A stretch of DNA of 64,000 nucleotides from Bedellia somnulentella (taxonomy: Eukaryota > Arthropoda > Insecta > Lepidoptera > Bedelliidae): contig OY755174.1 of NCBI GenBank assembly GCA_963576735.1, positions 992,001 through 1,056,000 on the forward strand, read 5' to 3'. Numbering within the stretch: position 1 is the stretch's first letter; every line of letters starts with the position of its first letter. The notes beneath the pieces were generated by a model. It was given only the letters and a program-made list of their open reading frames with translations. It did not search any database and was not told where the DNA came from. A program made the position numbers and the translations under genes. This document shows, piece after piece, positions 32,872-43,577 of the stretch.

Positions 32872-33282
32872 TCACCCCAAAAACCAAACTAGGCAAACTA
32901 CGTGAGCACAACTGCCGCTCGTTCGCCGCCCAGTAAAACACGAACAGCAATAATGATTAATTGAACGGAGCCCATGATAGTTCTCGTCAAGTAAAAAATG
33001 AATAGCCGGGTCGATAAGTGATGCAGATACGATAGTCCAAAAGTAATGCCGGGTAGTAAGAAAATAAGGAGATAAGTGCACAGTACGATTCACGTCAAAG
33101 AGTGGTGATAGACTGCGATACAAACAAAGGGGCGCGCGCGCAAGCAGGTACAGAGTAACAGGTATACATACACATCTGAATATGAGGAAGAAAGACTTTT
33201 GATTTCTCTCAAATCTCGCTGTGATTTTGTACCGTACCTTTCGATCAACTTGTCTTGGAATTGAAAAAACAGACACTGCCAT
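32872..33282 (-). CDS. Unclassified 136-codon ORF
   Basis: ATG-initiated, MAVSVFSIPRQVDRKVRYK, followed by hydrophobic and Cys-rich stretches, ending CAHVVCLVWFLG. No known motif. The local DNA is GC-richer than the surroundings, which favours chance open frames, and there is no matching splice or codon pattern. I list it because it is the longest non-repeat frame in the window; probably not a gene. Confidence 0.15.
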   Translation of the reverse strand: MAVSVFSIPRQVDRKVRYKITARFERNQKSFFLIFRCVCIPVTLYLLARAPLCLYRSLSPLFDVNRTVHLSPYFLTTRHYFWTIVSASLIDPAIHFLLDENYHGLRSINHYCCSCFTGRRTSGSCAHVVCLVWFLG

Positions 33283-33302
33283 ACAAAGCTGTCAACGAAC
33301 AA

Positions 33303-33603
33303 AAAACTTGCTTTGCGATACTAGCGAGGTCGGGACCTGACTAGAGGAAGAATAAATAAGGTAATAATATTAAACAACAACGTAAATATTATAAAAAAAT
33401 GAAATATCAAAAGTTAAAGTGCTACGAAAACCATAAGGTATATTATCGGGTAGTACACAACCTCGTGGATGTTGTTTTTTTTAATTATTTTTCTTAAATA
33501 CCCTTTTATGTAAGGTAAAATAAAAAACTATTCCCACGCCTGGGCAGCATTTGGTCCAAAATGGTCAATCTCCTTTAAAGTTTTTATGCTAAAAGCTAAA
33601 ACG
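33303..33603. other. Unassigned AT-rich DNA
   Basis: Nothing recognised. Confidence 0.4.
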
Positions 33604-33776
33604 TAAGTGTATGAGGCTCTTTAAGTGGTTTTTGGCGGATGGAACCCCATAACCAATGATACTTTATTACTGCCACCCTGTCCCCTATCAACTGTCAAAT
33701 GAGGCTGAGGAGTTTCTAGCTCTGAAGCTTTGGCTACCCCTTTTTGGGATTTATGGCCGTGAATATATATGCCTAT
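33604..33776 (+). mobile_element. SINE-A, 5'-truncated, variant 3
   Basis: CTTTAAGTGGTTTTTGGCGG to GGGATTTATGGCCGTGAATA. Confidence 0.75.
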
Positions 33777-34251
33777 ATGGGTAATACATAAAAATCAACA
33801 ACCATCAGACATCCGGTTAAATAAATTTAACTAAATCTGTTAATAATTGTTTCAGAACGGCCACCGCAAAACACGGAAGGACTGTGGGGTCGTTTGAAAA
33901 GCGAATGTAAACGATGAGCGACCGAAGTCACGGATTCTATTAACCAGATTTAACACGATACTTTTAAAAGTTCATCATAAGCCAGAGCAAAAAATACCCG
34001 TATAAGAACACAAATACATAAGGAAATAAAATTGTTGAAAGTCAAAAAGGTTATTGAAACAAAACGTTGTATTTTATTTATAGAAATTTTATTTGAGGAT
34101 CACAAGTTTTTTTGTTAGCAAGTTTTTGAATTTTGTGTTTGTATTTTACTGAGAATTAGCTTTTGGATAGGATATTATGTAATGCCTGCAATAAGTAACA
34201 GCATAAAAACGTGCCGTCTTAAAATGATCCCCATTAGTAGGATTGCTCTTA
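33777..34251. other. Unassigned DNA
   Basis: Nothing confidently recognised. Confidence 0.4.
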
Positions 34252-34366
34252 CTGTGTAGCGTCGGCTTAAAATAGCACTACCCCATTTCTTCCCATGGCT
34301 GAGCATAAGAGGTGACTAAGGGACATTACCTCTTTTAGGGATTTTTAGCCGTGTGTTTATGTATGA
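34252..34366 (+). mobile_element. SINE-A with large internal deletion
   Basis: 5' end (CTGTGTAGCGTCGGC to GACTAAGGG) joined directly to the 3' block TACCTCTTTTAGGGATTTTT and AGCCGTGTG; ~125 bp missing. Confidence 0.75.
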
Positions 34367-34384
34367 ATAAAATCAGTATAACTC

Positions 34385-34690
34385 AAGGGGTAATGGAGAG
34401 CCTATGGCTAAGTAAGGTGTTTCACTACGTGATTGAATCCGCAACGTGGAGATGCGTTGATGGACCAAGGATACGATTGTAGTCCTAAGAGTTGAGATGA
34501 GAAAATAAGTGGTAAGTAGTGGCTATATACCAAAAGACACGCAGTGTGAGTACTTCTCGTATAAGGTGGCTCGAGGACTAGGTGAAAAACGCGGGATGCC
34601 AATGGTAGGGACAGCGTAGAATCAGTCATTGAGGAGATATTTGGAGGAGGCCTATGTCCAGCAGTGGAAATCCACTCGCTGATAATGAAG
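34385..34690 (+). pseudogene. BovB/RTE-type LINE 3' fragment (second RTE family)
   Basis: Contains frame pieces IRWLED, VKNAGCQW and EAYVQQWKST. The last corresponds to DAYVQQWTSVG of the fragment at 48362, and CTGATAATGAAG follows, like its tail. Several in-frame stops. Confidence 0.55.
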
Positions 34691-34691
34691 G

Positions 34692-34765
34692 AGATAAAAC
34701 TATAGATATATTTAATGTTTTTACATTAATACTGAATTATACTCGCATCGTAGATATTATATTGT
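34692..34765 (+). repeat. Left copy of ~74 bp flanking duplication
   Basis: AGATAAAACTATAGATATAT to AGATATTATATTGT; repeated with ~5 differences at 35010-35081 on the other side of a SINE-A. Confidence 0.85.
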
Positions 34766-35009
34766 ACATACATACATATACTCACGGCTGTATATCCCTA
34801 GAAGGGGTAGCCAGAGCCAAGGTATTAGAAAATCCTCAGCCACTTTTGGAAGTTGCGTGGGAAAAATGGTAAAACAAAGGTTGTTGGTGATGGGTCTCCA
34901 ACCGCATCGCCCAAAAATCCCTTAAAAAGCCCCAATACCGTTAGTCGCCTCTTACGTACACCCACCGAAAGAAATGGGGTAGTGCTATTCTAAGCCGACA
35001 CTACACAGC
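34766..35009 (-). mobile_element. SINE-A, full length, with long flanking duplication
   Basis: Complete minus-strand copy lying exactly between the two ~74 bp direct repeats. Confidence 0.9.
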
Positions 35010-35081
35010 AGATAAAACTATAGATATAGTTAATGTTTTTACATTAATACTAAATTATACTCGCATTGTAGATTATATTGT
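35010..35081 (+). repeat. Right copy of ~74 bp flanking duplication
   Basis: Matches 34692-34765. Confidence 0.85.
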
Positions 35082-35309
35082 GATGTTGGATTTTGTCATG
35101 GCGATCAAAATATACATAATATCAAAGTGATTCGAATAAAAATGTATATTTGTTTCATATTACTTATATGGTCAGGTTTGAGCCAATTTGAATTATTTCA
35201 CTTCAGACATTTTTAGGTGTTCACATTTCGATTCAAAGTTTTTCGGAGAATTGGAAAAGTATTCTTATACCTTTTTGATTTTCTCACATTACTTTGTTTT
35301 AATAAATAT

Positions 35310-35567
35310 GCTTTGTAGTGTCGACTTAGAATAGCACTACCCCATTTCTTCCGGTGGGTGTACGTAAAAGGCGACTAACGGTATTGGGCCTTTTTAAGGG
35401 ATTTTTGGGCGATGAGGTTGGAGACCCATCACCAACAACCTTTATTTTACCATCTTTTCGCCACATTACTTTCCAAAAGTGGCTGAGGAATTTCTAATTC
35501 CTTAGTTCTGGCTACCCCATCTAGGGATTTATAGCCGTGAGTATATGTATATGTATGTATGTATGTA
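35310..35567 (+). mobile_element. SINE-A, full length
   Basis: Complete plus-strand copy. Confidence 0.85.
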
Positions 35568-35702
35568 AAATATGTTTTATAGTTACTGTTTTAAATTCGG
35601 GCAGAGCTACTGTGCAGATATTGCATGTCTGTCAATCAAACTGTAAAATACTATGCATCTTTTGAGCTATTTAACATTTGTTAACAAGGGTCTATATTAT
35701 GT

Positions 35703-35800
35703 TTTAGGAACATAGAGGAATAGATGATCGTAAATTTGTGAAACAATTATGTACGGCGTGAACGGTTGAGTCTTCTGAAGTGTTCAGAATAGAAGAGCAT
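35703..35800 (+). pseudogene. RTE fragment, degenerate
   Basis: GGAACATAGAGGAATAGATG then ATCGTAAATTTGTGAAACA translate to a decayed GHIERMDDRKLVK. Confidence 0.45.
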
Positions 35801-35908
35801 GGTTAGTTGGTACTAAAAGATATCTACCTCGCACGTTAGATAAAGCAAATTATGATTTGCTATTTTAATATGCATAATAACACTATAGGATACAATTTGG
35901 TTTATTAA

Positions 35909-36264
35909 TCTTTATATATTATTTCTGTAAGCCTCTTTCTTGCCCGGAAGCCTGTGACGCGATGAGTTAAGCTAGAAATTTGGTTCAGGTATCGTTTTGT
36001 ACAGTTCGCGGCCGTCGTGTGCACAAAATTCAGACATCTGATGTAATTGGATTAAGTTAATTGTTACAGAATTTCAAAGTTTCGATTTTGGCCCATAGAC
36101 TTTACTTGAGTGTCATAAGCGCGCGCAAACTTTAGTCGATCAGAGATGGCCAATCAGAAAAATTCACTAGAAATTCAAATGAGCTGCGCTGTGATTGGTC
36201 GGAAAATTTCAAAATAAACTCATTTTATTGGACGCGACGTAGTTGAGCCAGGGTTACCCACTAG
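35909..36264 (+). mobile_element. Helitron-like non-autonomous element, family 2 copy 2
   Basis: A|TCTTTATATATTATTTCTGT start and GGGTTACCCA then CTAG|T end. GGGTTACCC is a small hairpin just before CTAG, as expected for a Helitron 3' end. High identity to 14471-14841. Confidence 0.65.
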
Positions 36265-36415
36265 TTTGTTTTATACTTACAAATATAAACGACTAGCAGC
36301 ACGTCCCGGCTTCGCTCGGGCATAAATTATCATTAACATTTTATTTTTTATTTTATTACATGTATTATTATTTTAATATATTTTTTTTAAGTTTTAAGCT
36401 ATGTTATATTTTTTT

Positions 36416-36655
36416 GGCGTGTAGTGTCGGCTTAGAATAGCACTACCCCATTTCTTCCGGTGGGTGTACGTAAGAGGCGACTAACGGTTTTGGGGCTTTT
36501 GAGGGATTTTTGGGCGATGCGGTTGGTGACCCATCACCAACAACCTTTATTTCACCATCTTTTCCCCACACAACTTCCAAAAGTGGCTGAGGAATTTCAG
36601 ATTCCTTAGCTCTGGCTACCCCTTCTAGGGATTTATAGCCGTGAGTATATGTGTA
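36416..36655 (+). mobile_element. SINE-A inside Helitron
   Basis: Complete, tail reduced to GTGAGTATATGTGTATT. Confidence 0.85.
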
Positions 36656-36727
36656 TTTTTTGTATTTATATTTAGATATATTTTTTTTATTTTCCATAAT
36701 GAGTAATTACATCAAAAGCCATTAAAT

Positions 36728-37087
36728 TTATAGAGTTAGAGCTTCCCAGTAAACAATATTTGACGTTGTTGTATTTTGGGGCAGCAAAATAAATTGATGT
36801 TCAGGAGCTCCCACCCGCGACAGGCCAACGTACAGTTGACCGTGAGTAAAACAATTCTTTCGCAGGTCAATCCCTACTAATTTGAAGGTTTGGCCTTGGG
36901 ACTTATTAATTGTTAAAGCAAAAGATGTTTTAACCGGAAATTGTAGCCGTTTAAATGGAATTGGCAGATCTGTTGGGATCATCGGTATCCTCGGTATATG
37001 AGCTAATTGACCGGCTGCTGGGCCAGTGATAATAGTCGCTACAATTAAATTTTGCTTTAACTCTTTGATAAGCAGCCTCCCGTACCC
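36728..37087 (-). pseudogene. Helitron RepHel helicase, C-terminal fragment
   Basis: Frame open for about 119 codons after an in-frame TAG at 37088-37090. It encodes YGRLLIKELKQNLIVATIIT, GPAAGQLAHIPRIPMIPTDL, then FPVKTSFALTINKSQGQTFK, VGIDLRKNCFTHGQLYVGLS and RVGAPEHQFILLPQN. FALTINKSQGQT and GQLYVxLSR are motifs V and VI of PIF1-family helicases, found in Helitron replication proteins that unwind DNA during rolling-circle transposition. A host PIF1 gene is unlikely, given the Helitron ends around it. Motifs I-IV and the Rep domain are absent. Confidence 0.85.
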
Positions 37088-37346
37088 CTATGTGACGCCT
37101 GCAACAACTTACTATGCATAGCTAATCGAGCGGAGTTTTATCTATTTTTTTAATTCGAGATAACTTTCGAATGGAATGTTTGAAACGAATAATTCAAAAA
37201 GTAATATAAGGTGATTGAAGTAGTCTGAAATAATATATACGTTTTTTTATAAGGAGTAGATAAGTACAAATAAAGAGCCTTTTCTAAAGCAGGATTTTAA
37301 TTTAATTTTTAAATAATTTTATATAATGACGCTTGTTGTGAGATAA

Positions 37347-37385
37347 CTATAATAGTTAGAGACATGCTGTCTCTAACTATTATAG
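37347..37385. repeat. Perfect 18 bp hairpin
   Basis: CTATAATAGTTAGAGACA and its exact reverse complement around a TGC loop. Confidence 0.85.
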
Positions 37386-37811
37386 CATTTTTTTAGATAA
37401 TGATGTGTTCTATAAAATTGTAGTATATAATTTTATTCTATTGTCAATAGTTTTCGCAGCGCACGCGATGTAAGGTTTTTTTTTGGTATTTCTTTAACAC
37501 CTTGGGTTACATTTTTGAAGTTTACGTAAGGATCCCTAATTTTTTTGTAATTGAAATATAGCCTATGTCACTCGGGAATAGTGTAGCATCAAAACAGTGA
37601 AAGAATTTTTCAAATCCGTCCATTAGTTTTGGAGCCTATTCAATTCAAACAAACAAACAAAAAATCAAACCTTTCCTCTTTATAATATTAGTATAGATTT
37701 GCACTTAGTTTTTCTATAATATAATATATTTGTTGCTTGACAAATTAAATAAAGTGTTCGCATTTACTTTCATTTCAAAGCAATATACATTTTCATTACT
37801 TTGCATTAACG

Positions 37812-38200
37812 TTATCTCACTAAGGTTATATGGTCGTGCGAGGAATGACTTGATTCATGAAAGTTGTGGTGTAAAAGATGATATTGTAAGTAAGATAGAA
37901 AGAGAATGAGAGGTTTGGGCACATCGAGAGGATGGATGATAGAAAATTGGTAAAAGGTATCTATAGAGCTAATGTGGAAGGTAAGGCTAGTGGAGGGTGG
38001 CCACGGAGGACACACTTGGACCAAATTAAGAGTGTGCTCAAAAAGGCAGGCGTCCGAAGAATGAAGAATAAAAGAGCATGTATGAAAAGATTTATGGATG
38101 TAGACACAGCTAGAGAGGTTTGTCAGGATCGTATGAAGTGGCGATCGATAGTCTCTGCCTACCCCAATGGGAATTAACGGCGTGAGTATATGTATGTATT
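37812..38200 (+). pseudogene. RTE C-terminal fragment with tail
   Basis: Matches RTE from the VRLCDRVRNDVIRE region (as LRLYGRARNDLIHE) to the end. After a small deletion near 37895 the frame reads MDDRKLVKGIYRANVEGKAS through WRSIVSAYPNGN (37932-38177), followed by GGCGTGAGTATATG and an ATGT tail. Confidence 0.85.
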
Positions 38201-38640
38201 TATCTTGCTAATAAAAGATTAATACTCGTACAGTTTTAATAAGTAAACAATTATGATAACATTAGAATAGAATTAGAATTCACGTTAAGAAATTACTTTA
38301 AAATAAATACAATCATTGTCAACACTACAAATATATCAGTAGGTACTTAGCTGTGTTAAAATTGCACAAAAAACATTATTTTCTCTTATCACTATTATTT
38401 TATTATCTCTAAAATTTTATCTACTTGACGTTCTCATCCCAAGTTGCAATTATCTGTGCAATAAGAGCCTAAATAATGGTGTAATGTTATTAGGTTTATG
38501 AAAACGTTATTAACCACAGCCTTAGCTCGACCCGACACCTTGGACTTAATTTGGTGCAATATTCTCACACTATATGCAACATCAAAGTTCGTTTGTTATT
38601 TGTTTGTTAAATCAAATATTTTTTCTTTTGTATTAAAAAT
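38201..38640. other. Unassigned AT-rich DNA
   Basis: Nothing recognised. Confidence 0.4.
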
Positions 38641-38849
38641 ATACATACATACATATACTCCCGGCCACAAATCCCAAAAAGGGGTAGCCAGAACTACAAT
38701 GCTAGAAACTCCTCAGCTACATTTGGAAGTTGTTAAAGTATCGTTGGTGATGGGCCTCCACATCTACAACCAACTAACAACCGCATCGCCCTCCAATAAG
38801 CCCTAATACCCTTTGTCGCCTCTTACATACACCTACGGGAAGAAACGGT
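38641..38849 (-). mobile_element. SINE-A, variant 3, diverged
   Basis: CCGGCCACAAATCCC, AAAAAGGGGTAGCCAGAAC and ACCTACGGGAAGAAACGG; includes a short internal duplication (ACAACC, near 38765-38780). Confidence 0.75.
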
Positions 38850-39293
38850 CAAATTAACCTATAGTGTTGACGTATTGTAGTGCTTTGAATGTTTGTACGA
38901 ACAATTATTATTTTTCTGTATCGATAAATTGAATATTAGATTAATATTGTATTATTTTATATTATGTAATTGCAAAATTATTTCATACAATATTTTTTTA
39001 TTAAAAATTACACATGTACATTAATACAAGCAAATCCGCGACAAAACCCATTTATACATAAAACACCTATTATTAAGGTTACTCAGTATATAAGTAGTTG
39101 ATAACAATTTGCTGATGATGTGAAAACCGCTGACTCTCAAGGTCTGGTGGAAACATGAACCTTAAACCATCTAATACGAGTAGAACGGAGAACCGTTTGG
39201 ACCAATCGTTGCGCTTATTGTATTCAATAGAATGCTAAGATCTTATGTAACGCACTATTATAGTCAGTTATTAATATTTAAGTTAGTTTAAAT
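38850..39293. other. Unassigned AT-rich DNA
   Basis: Nothing recognised. Confidence 0.4.
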
Positions 39294-39540
39294 GCTGTGT
39301 ACTGTCGGCATAGAATAGCACTACCCCATTTCTTCCGGTGGGTGTACGTAAGAGGCGACTAACGGTATTGGGGCTTTTAAAGGATTTTTGGATGATGCCG
39401 TTGGAGACCCATCACCAACAACTTTTATTTTTACCATCTTTTCCTCACTCACATTTCCAAAAGTGGCAGAGAAATTTCTAATTCCTTAGCTCTGGCTACC
39501 CCTTCTAGGTGTTCACAGTTGTGAGTATACGTATACGTAG
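39294..39540 (+). mobile_element. SINE-A, full length
   Basis: Complete; tail altered to GTATACGTATACG. Confidence 0.85.
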
Positions 39541-40064
39541 TTTTATAAAAATGTTTTTAACATATTAAACATATAAGACGCATGTCTTGCACAAATTTCT
39601 GGATTTATTTAAATTATTTAGATACGATAAGCATTAAATGAATTGTGTTGACGTATCAATCTATTGTAAATATAACGACAAAAATATAATTCTCAAACGT
39701 ATTAAAATTTTGAAAACAACCCTATTTTTAAAGCAAGTGACCGGAAAACAAACAGCTGAATATTAGAAATCTATGAACATTTAACTTTATCGAAACTATT
39801 GAAGGCTGTTAACAAGAACAAAAGTTGGTTAGGACTTCGTAAAATTATTGATCTTGGTTCATGCTCACCCCATAAAGTTATAAAATAAAATAAAAATAAA
39901 AACAGAGAAAAACCCAAGAATTTATAACAATAGTTGAATTGATTTTTGCCAGACATTTTATTTTCTGATGAACCTGTTTTTTTGACCTGAACTTGGTCAA
40001 AATTGCGTTTGTTCCCAAAGTGATAGCAGAAATAGTATATATTCCAAACACCAAATGATATCTT
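39541..40064. other. Unassigned AT-rich DNA
   Basis: Nothing recognised. Confidence 0.4.
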
Positions 40065-40165
40065 AATAAATAATAATAAATAAATTGTTTATTGCGCATT
40101 TTGATTTACAAAGTGATTTTTTCAATGGCCCCTGCACTAGGTAAAACCTGTATTGCGGGTGGCCT
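40065..40165 (-). mobile_element. Possible LINE 3' end
   Basis: AATAAATTGTTTATTGCGC then TGGCCCCTGCACTAGGTAA and GCGGGTGGCCTTTC resemble minus-strand 3' tails of lepidopteran Jockey-like LINEs. No coding sequence supports this. Confidence 0.25.
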
Positions 40166-40500
40166 TTCTCGATATTTACATTGATTTCCAAATTAAAATT
40201 ATACACAAAAATAACACTAAAAAAGTATACAAAATAAGCAGAACTAAGAAAAGAATTTATAAAGAAACTATTTTATTGTCTGACTCTCTGACTACGTTTT
40301 TTTTATTATATTGAACTCCTTTGGCATTTTTGTGCATACAATTTCACACGACTAATAACAACGCAGCCAAAGATGATTTCTTTTCAATATTTTTAGGCGA
40401 TAAAGGTGCGTGCGTGAGTCGAACTTTAGTCATAGATTTCATCGCATTGTGCAATTGCTTATGCTACTTTCAAATCACCCTTTTTTAGTATAATATTTGA
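40166..40500. other. Unassigned AT-rich DNA
   Basis: Nothing recognised. Confidence 0.4.
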
Positions 40501-40514
40501 ATGATAAACAAACA

Positions 40515-40780
40515 CATACATATACTCACGGCTATAAATCCGTAGAAGGGGTAGCCAGAGCTAAGGAATTAGAAATCCCTCAGCCACTTTTGGAAGTTGC
40601 GTGGGAAAAGGGTGGTAAAAATAAAGGTTGTTGGTGATGGGTCTCCAACCGCATCGCCCAAAAATCCCTTAAAATGTCCCAATACCGTTAGTCGCCTCTT
40701 ACGTACACCCACCGGAAGACATGGGGTAGTGCTATTCTAAGCCGACACTACACAGCTTATAGCAGCTTAGCAGCTTAGCA
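40515..40780 (-). mobile_element. SINE-A with 12 bp target duplication
   Basis: Flanked by GATAAACAAACA at 40503-40514 and 40781-40792. Beyond the usual 5' end it has 24 extra bases made of a repeated AGCAGCTT-type unit (40757-40780), also inside the duplication. Confidence 0.9.
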
Positions 40781-40792
40781 GATAAACAAACA

Positions 40793-41392
40793 ATGTTCTA
40801 ATAATTACTGGATAGTTTTGCATCACTAGTAAAAGACTAACGCAACCCAATTAGCAATAAATCACTTCTTTGTCTACAGAATCACATAATTAGAATATTT
40901 TCAATACGTTTACACAACACTTAAGGTCCGTCGGGTTGTTATAGGAAAGTTCCTCAGTATTGACACGCAATGATTTGCACGTCAGCACTTAAAAGTAATT
41001 AAGTTATATTTGCACGGAGTTACATTGTGGGCCGCTCTGAAAAAAATGTTGGTAGAATATTCTACGTCCGGGATCTTGTGGTCGGGTATTAAATACTATA
41101 AAAAGTGTACCAGAGATTTATTTTTTTCTTAATATCGAGCAACATTTTGTTACATTGAGCTTATTTACTTTTAAGCATTAAAAACTTTCACCTAGATTTT
41201 ATAAAGGAACTAGTGAAGTAAGCTAAATAAAATTACTGTATTTCGGGAGAAGACTATTGCTAATTGAAACCGAGATTGTCTGTGTCGAGTGTGTGCCGAG
41301 TCGGATTGTCATGTGACTAAGTCTAATTAAGCCAGAAAATTTTCCATAGGTTTTTTTTCAAACTTGATAAGCGTACCAGTATATATCCTATT
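40793..41392. other. Unassigned DNA
   Basis: Nothing recognised. Confidence 0.4.
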
Positions 41393-41611
41393 GCCGCGTA
41401 GTGCCGGCTTAGAATGTCACTACCCTTTTCTACCCACGGGTGTTGTAAAAGGTGGCTTATGGTATGGGAGTTTTTGGGGGGTGCGGTTGGATCTGGAACG
41501 ATGCTTTATTTCAACCTCTTCTCCCCTATCAACTTCCCAATGTGGCTGAAGAGTTTCTAGCTCTGAAGCTCTGGCTACCTCTTTTAGGGATTCATGGCCG
41601 TGTATTTATAT
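41393..41611 (+). mobile_element. SINE-A, variant 3
   Basis: GCCGCGTAGTGCCGGC to GGATTCATGGCCGTGTA, with CCAATGTGGCTGAAGAG. Confidence 0.8.
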
Positions 41612-42195
41612 TCTAAGAAACATAGGTGCTGATTTCATTAAGCATATAATTAAAACTGCCACCTAAACATTTCATGCCGCGATCTTTCTCATTGTGTGAG
41701 CAAGGTTACTATGTAACATTATAACATTGAATTCTACTTGACATTTCCGCATGTCAAATTTATGTACAACTATTAACGAGATGATAATTAAGTCATGTTT
41801 CTATTGATTTACATGTTAGGCTAATAGATACTTCTAATTTGGAAAAGATAATGCTACAGCTGCTATGGAAACTTATCTATTGGAGGATATTATTGTCTTT
41901 AAAGTATCTTATTTTTCAGTTAGATTTTCAACTAAGATAAAATAAAGGGGACTTTTAAGAATAATCAAAACATTTATTTGATGTTATAGTTAGTTAAAAC
42001 ACATATATATTATATACAGAAGACAAAAGGCATTAAATTAAAATCTACTTAGTTATATACATCAGCTACAAAAAGAAATATATATTAATTAAAAAAAAAA
42101 TGAAGAGTTTCTATAACCATAAAGTAACCCCCATACCATAAAATCAAAACATAACTAAACCTAAATATTGTTCCTCATGAATCATAATTGTTTAT
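41612..42195. other. Unassigned AT-rich DNA
   Basis: Nothing recognised. Confidence 0.4.
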
Positions 42196-42203
42196 TAGAA
42201 AAT

Positions 42204-43569
42204 ACATATACTACATACATATACTCACGCCATTAATTCCCATTGGGGTAGGCAGAGACTATCGATCGCCACTTCGCACGATCCTGACAAACCTCTCTAG
42301 CTTCGTTTACATCCATCAATCTTTTCATACATGCTCTTTTATTCTTCATACTTCGGACGCCAGCCTTTTTGAGCACACTCTCAATTTGGTCCAAGTGTGT
42401 TCTCCGTGGTCGTCCTCTACTAACATTACCATCCACACTAGCTCTATAGATCCCTTTTACCAATTTTCTATCATCCATCCTCTCTATGTGCCCAAACCAT
42501 CTCAACATTCCTTTTTCTATCTTTCTTACAATATCATCTTTCACACCACACTTTTCACGAATAACACTATTTCTCACTCGGTCACACAATCTAACATTAC
42601 AAATTTTTTCTGAGGGACCTCATCTCTACTGCATTCACTCTGCTCTCATGCTTCTTCTGCCACACCCAACATTCGCTTCCATACATAAGCGTAGGAACAA
42701 GAACAGCATCATGCACAGCCATTCGGGCCTTTTCAGACACCGATTGACTGATCATTAGGCTATTCATTGCTCCATTTACCGCATTACCCTTTTTCACTCT
42801 TCTTTCAATGTCTTCATCACATTTTCCATCCCTTGTAAACACACTTCCCAGATATACAAACTCCTTCACCTGTTCCACATCCTTACCATCAATCGCAATC
42901 ACGCATTCTGTCACATCTTCCTGTCTCTCAAAAACCATCGTTTTGGTCTTATCCACATTCACCCTCATTCCCTTTCTTACAAAAGACTCACATGCAATAT
43001 TCATCATCTCTTGCAACTCTTCTGCCGATGATGCAAGTAGCACTTGATCGTCAGCATACAAGAGGCATTTAATGATGAATCCACCCATTCTTAGTCCATA
43101 ATCACTTTCACGCAACTCTGTCAAACAGTCATCCATGAACAAATTGAAGAGCCACGGAGAAGCAACACATCCCTGTCGGACACCCCTAGAGATTCCGAAC
43201 CAGTCAGTGTTTTCCCCGTTTACTCTTACACATGCACTAGAATCCTCATAGAGTGATACCAATGCACGTATAAGTTGACTCCCCAAACCGAACTTGGATA
43301 ACACCTCCCATAAACACTTTCTTACCACCCTATCATACGCCTTCTCTAAATCAATGAAGGAGCAATACACCTTTTGGTTCTTAGCTAAGAACTTTTCGGT
43401 GATGCTCCTTAGAGAGAAGATTTGATCCATACATCCCATTCCTTTCCTAAATCCCGCTTGCACATCCCATATTTTCTCATCAGTTTCATTCATCACTCTT
43501 TCAATCAGTACCTTAGCATACAATTTACCAACAATGCTGAGTAAACTGATGCCGCGGTAGTTTTTGTAG
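42204..43569 (-). mobile_element. RTE-type LINE, 1.37 kb, 5'-truncated
   Basis: Same family as 61-1868 with high identity. TAGAAAAT flanks it (42196-42203 and 43570-43577), a short target duplication. Truncation falls within the RT domain, at the CGGTAGTTT position. Confidence 0.9.
42233..43523 (-). pseudogene. RTE reverse transcriptase, frameshifted
   Basis: Two overlapping-family frames. 43523-42597 (308 codons) starts inside the RT at MYAKVLIERVMNETDEKIWD and retains SFIDLEKAYD, SRGVRQGCVASPWLF and YADDQVLLASS. 42589-42233 encodes the C-terminal MCDRVRNSVIREKCGVKDDI to WRSIVSAYPNGN. An extra T in the run at about 42603-42608, relative to the copy at 95-1876, shifts the frame right after EMRSLRK. 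Apart from this single lesion and the truncation, the sequence is well preserved. Confidence 0.85.
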
Positions 43570-43577
43570 TAGAAAAT

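Larger units (their letters stand above)
36293..37697 (-). mobile_element. Helitron (1.4 kb) with helicase relic
   Basis: Minus strand: starts A|TCTATACTAATATTATAAAG at 37697 and ends GTCCCGGC-rich hairpin region, GTGCTG, CTAG|T at 36293. It carries the C-terminal end of RepHel (36728-37087), a SINE-A insertion (36416-36655) and a perfect 18 bp hairpin (37347-37385). The Rep nuclease domain and most of the helicase are gone, so it is an internally deleted derivative. Confidence 0.85.

Noticed and set aside
32872..33282. Host membrane or secreted protein
   Set aside because: No recognisable domain, no neighbouring exons; length is compatible with chance in a GC-richer patch.
36728..37087. Host PIF1 helicase exon
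   Set aside because: Only the last motifs are present, an in-frame stop precedes them, and Helitron ends surround them.
42188..42613. Plus-strand frame of 141 codons opposite the RTE
   Set aside because: Shadow of the minus-strand RTE coding sequence; the same shadow appears at 50-451.
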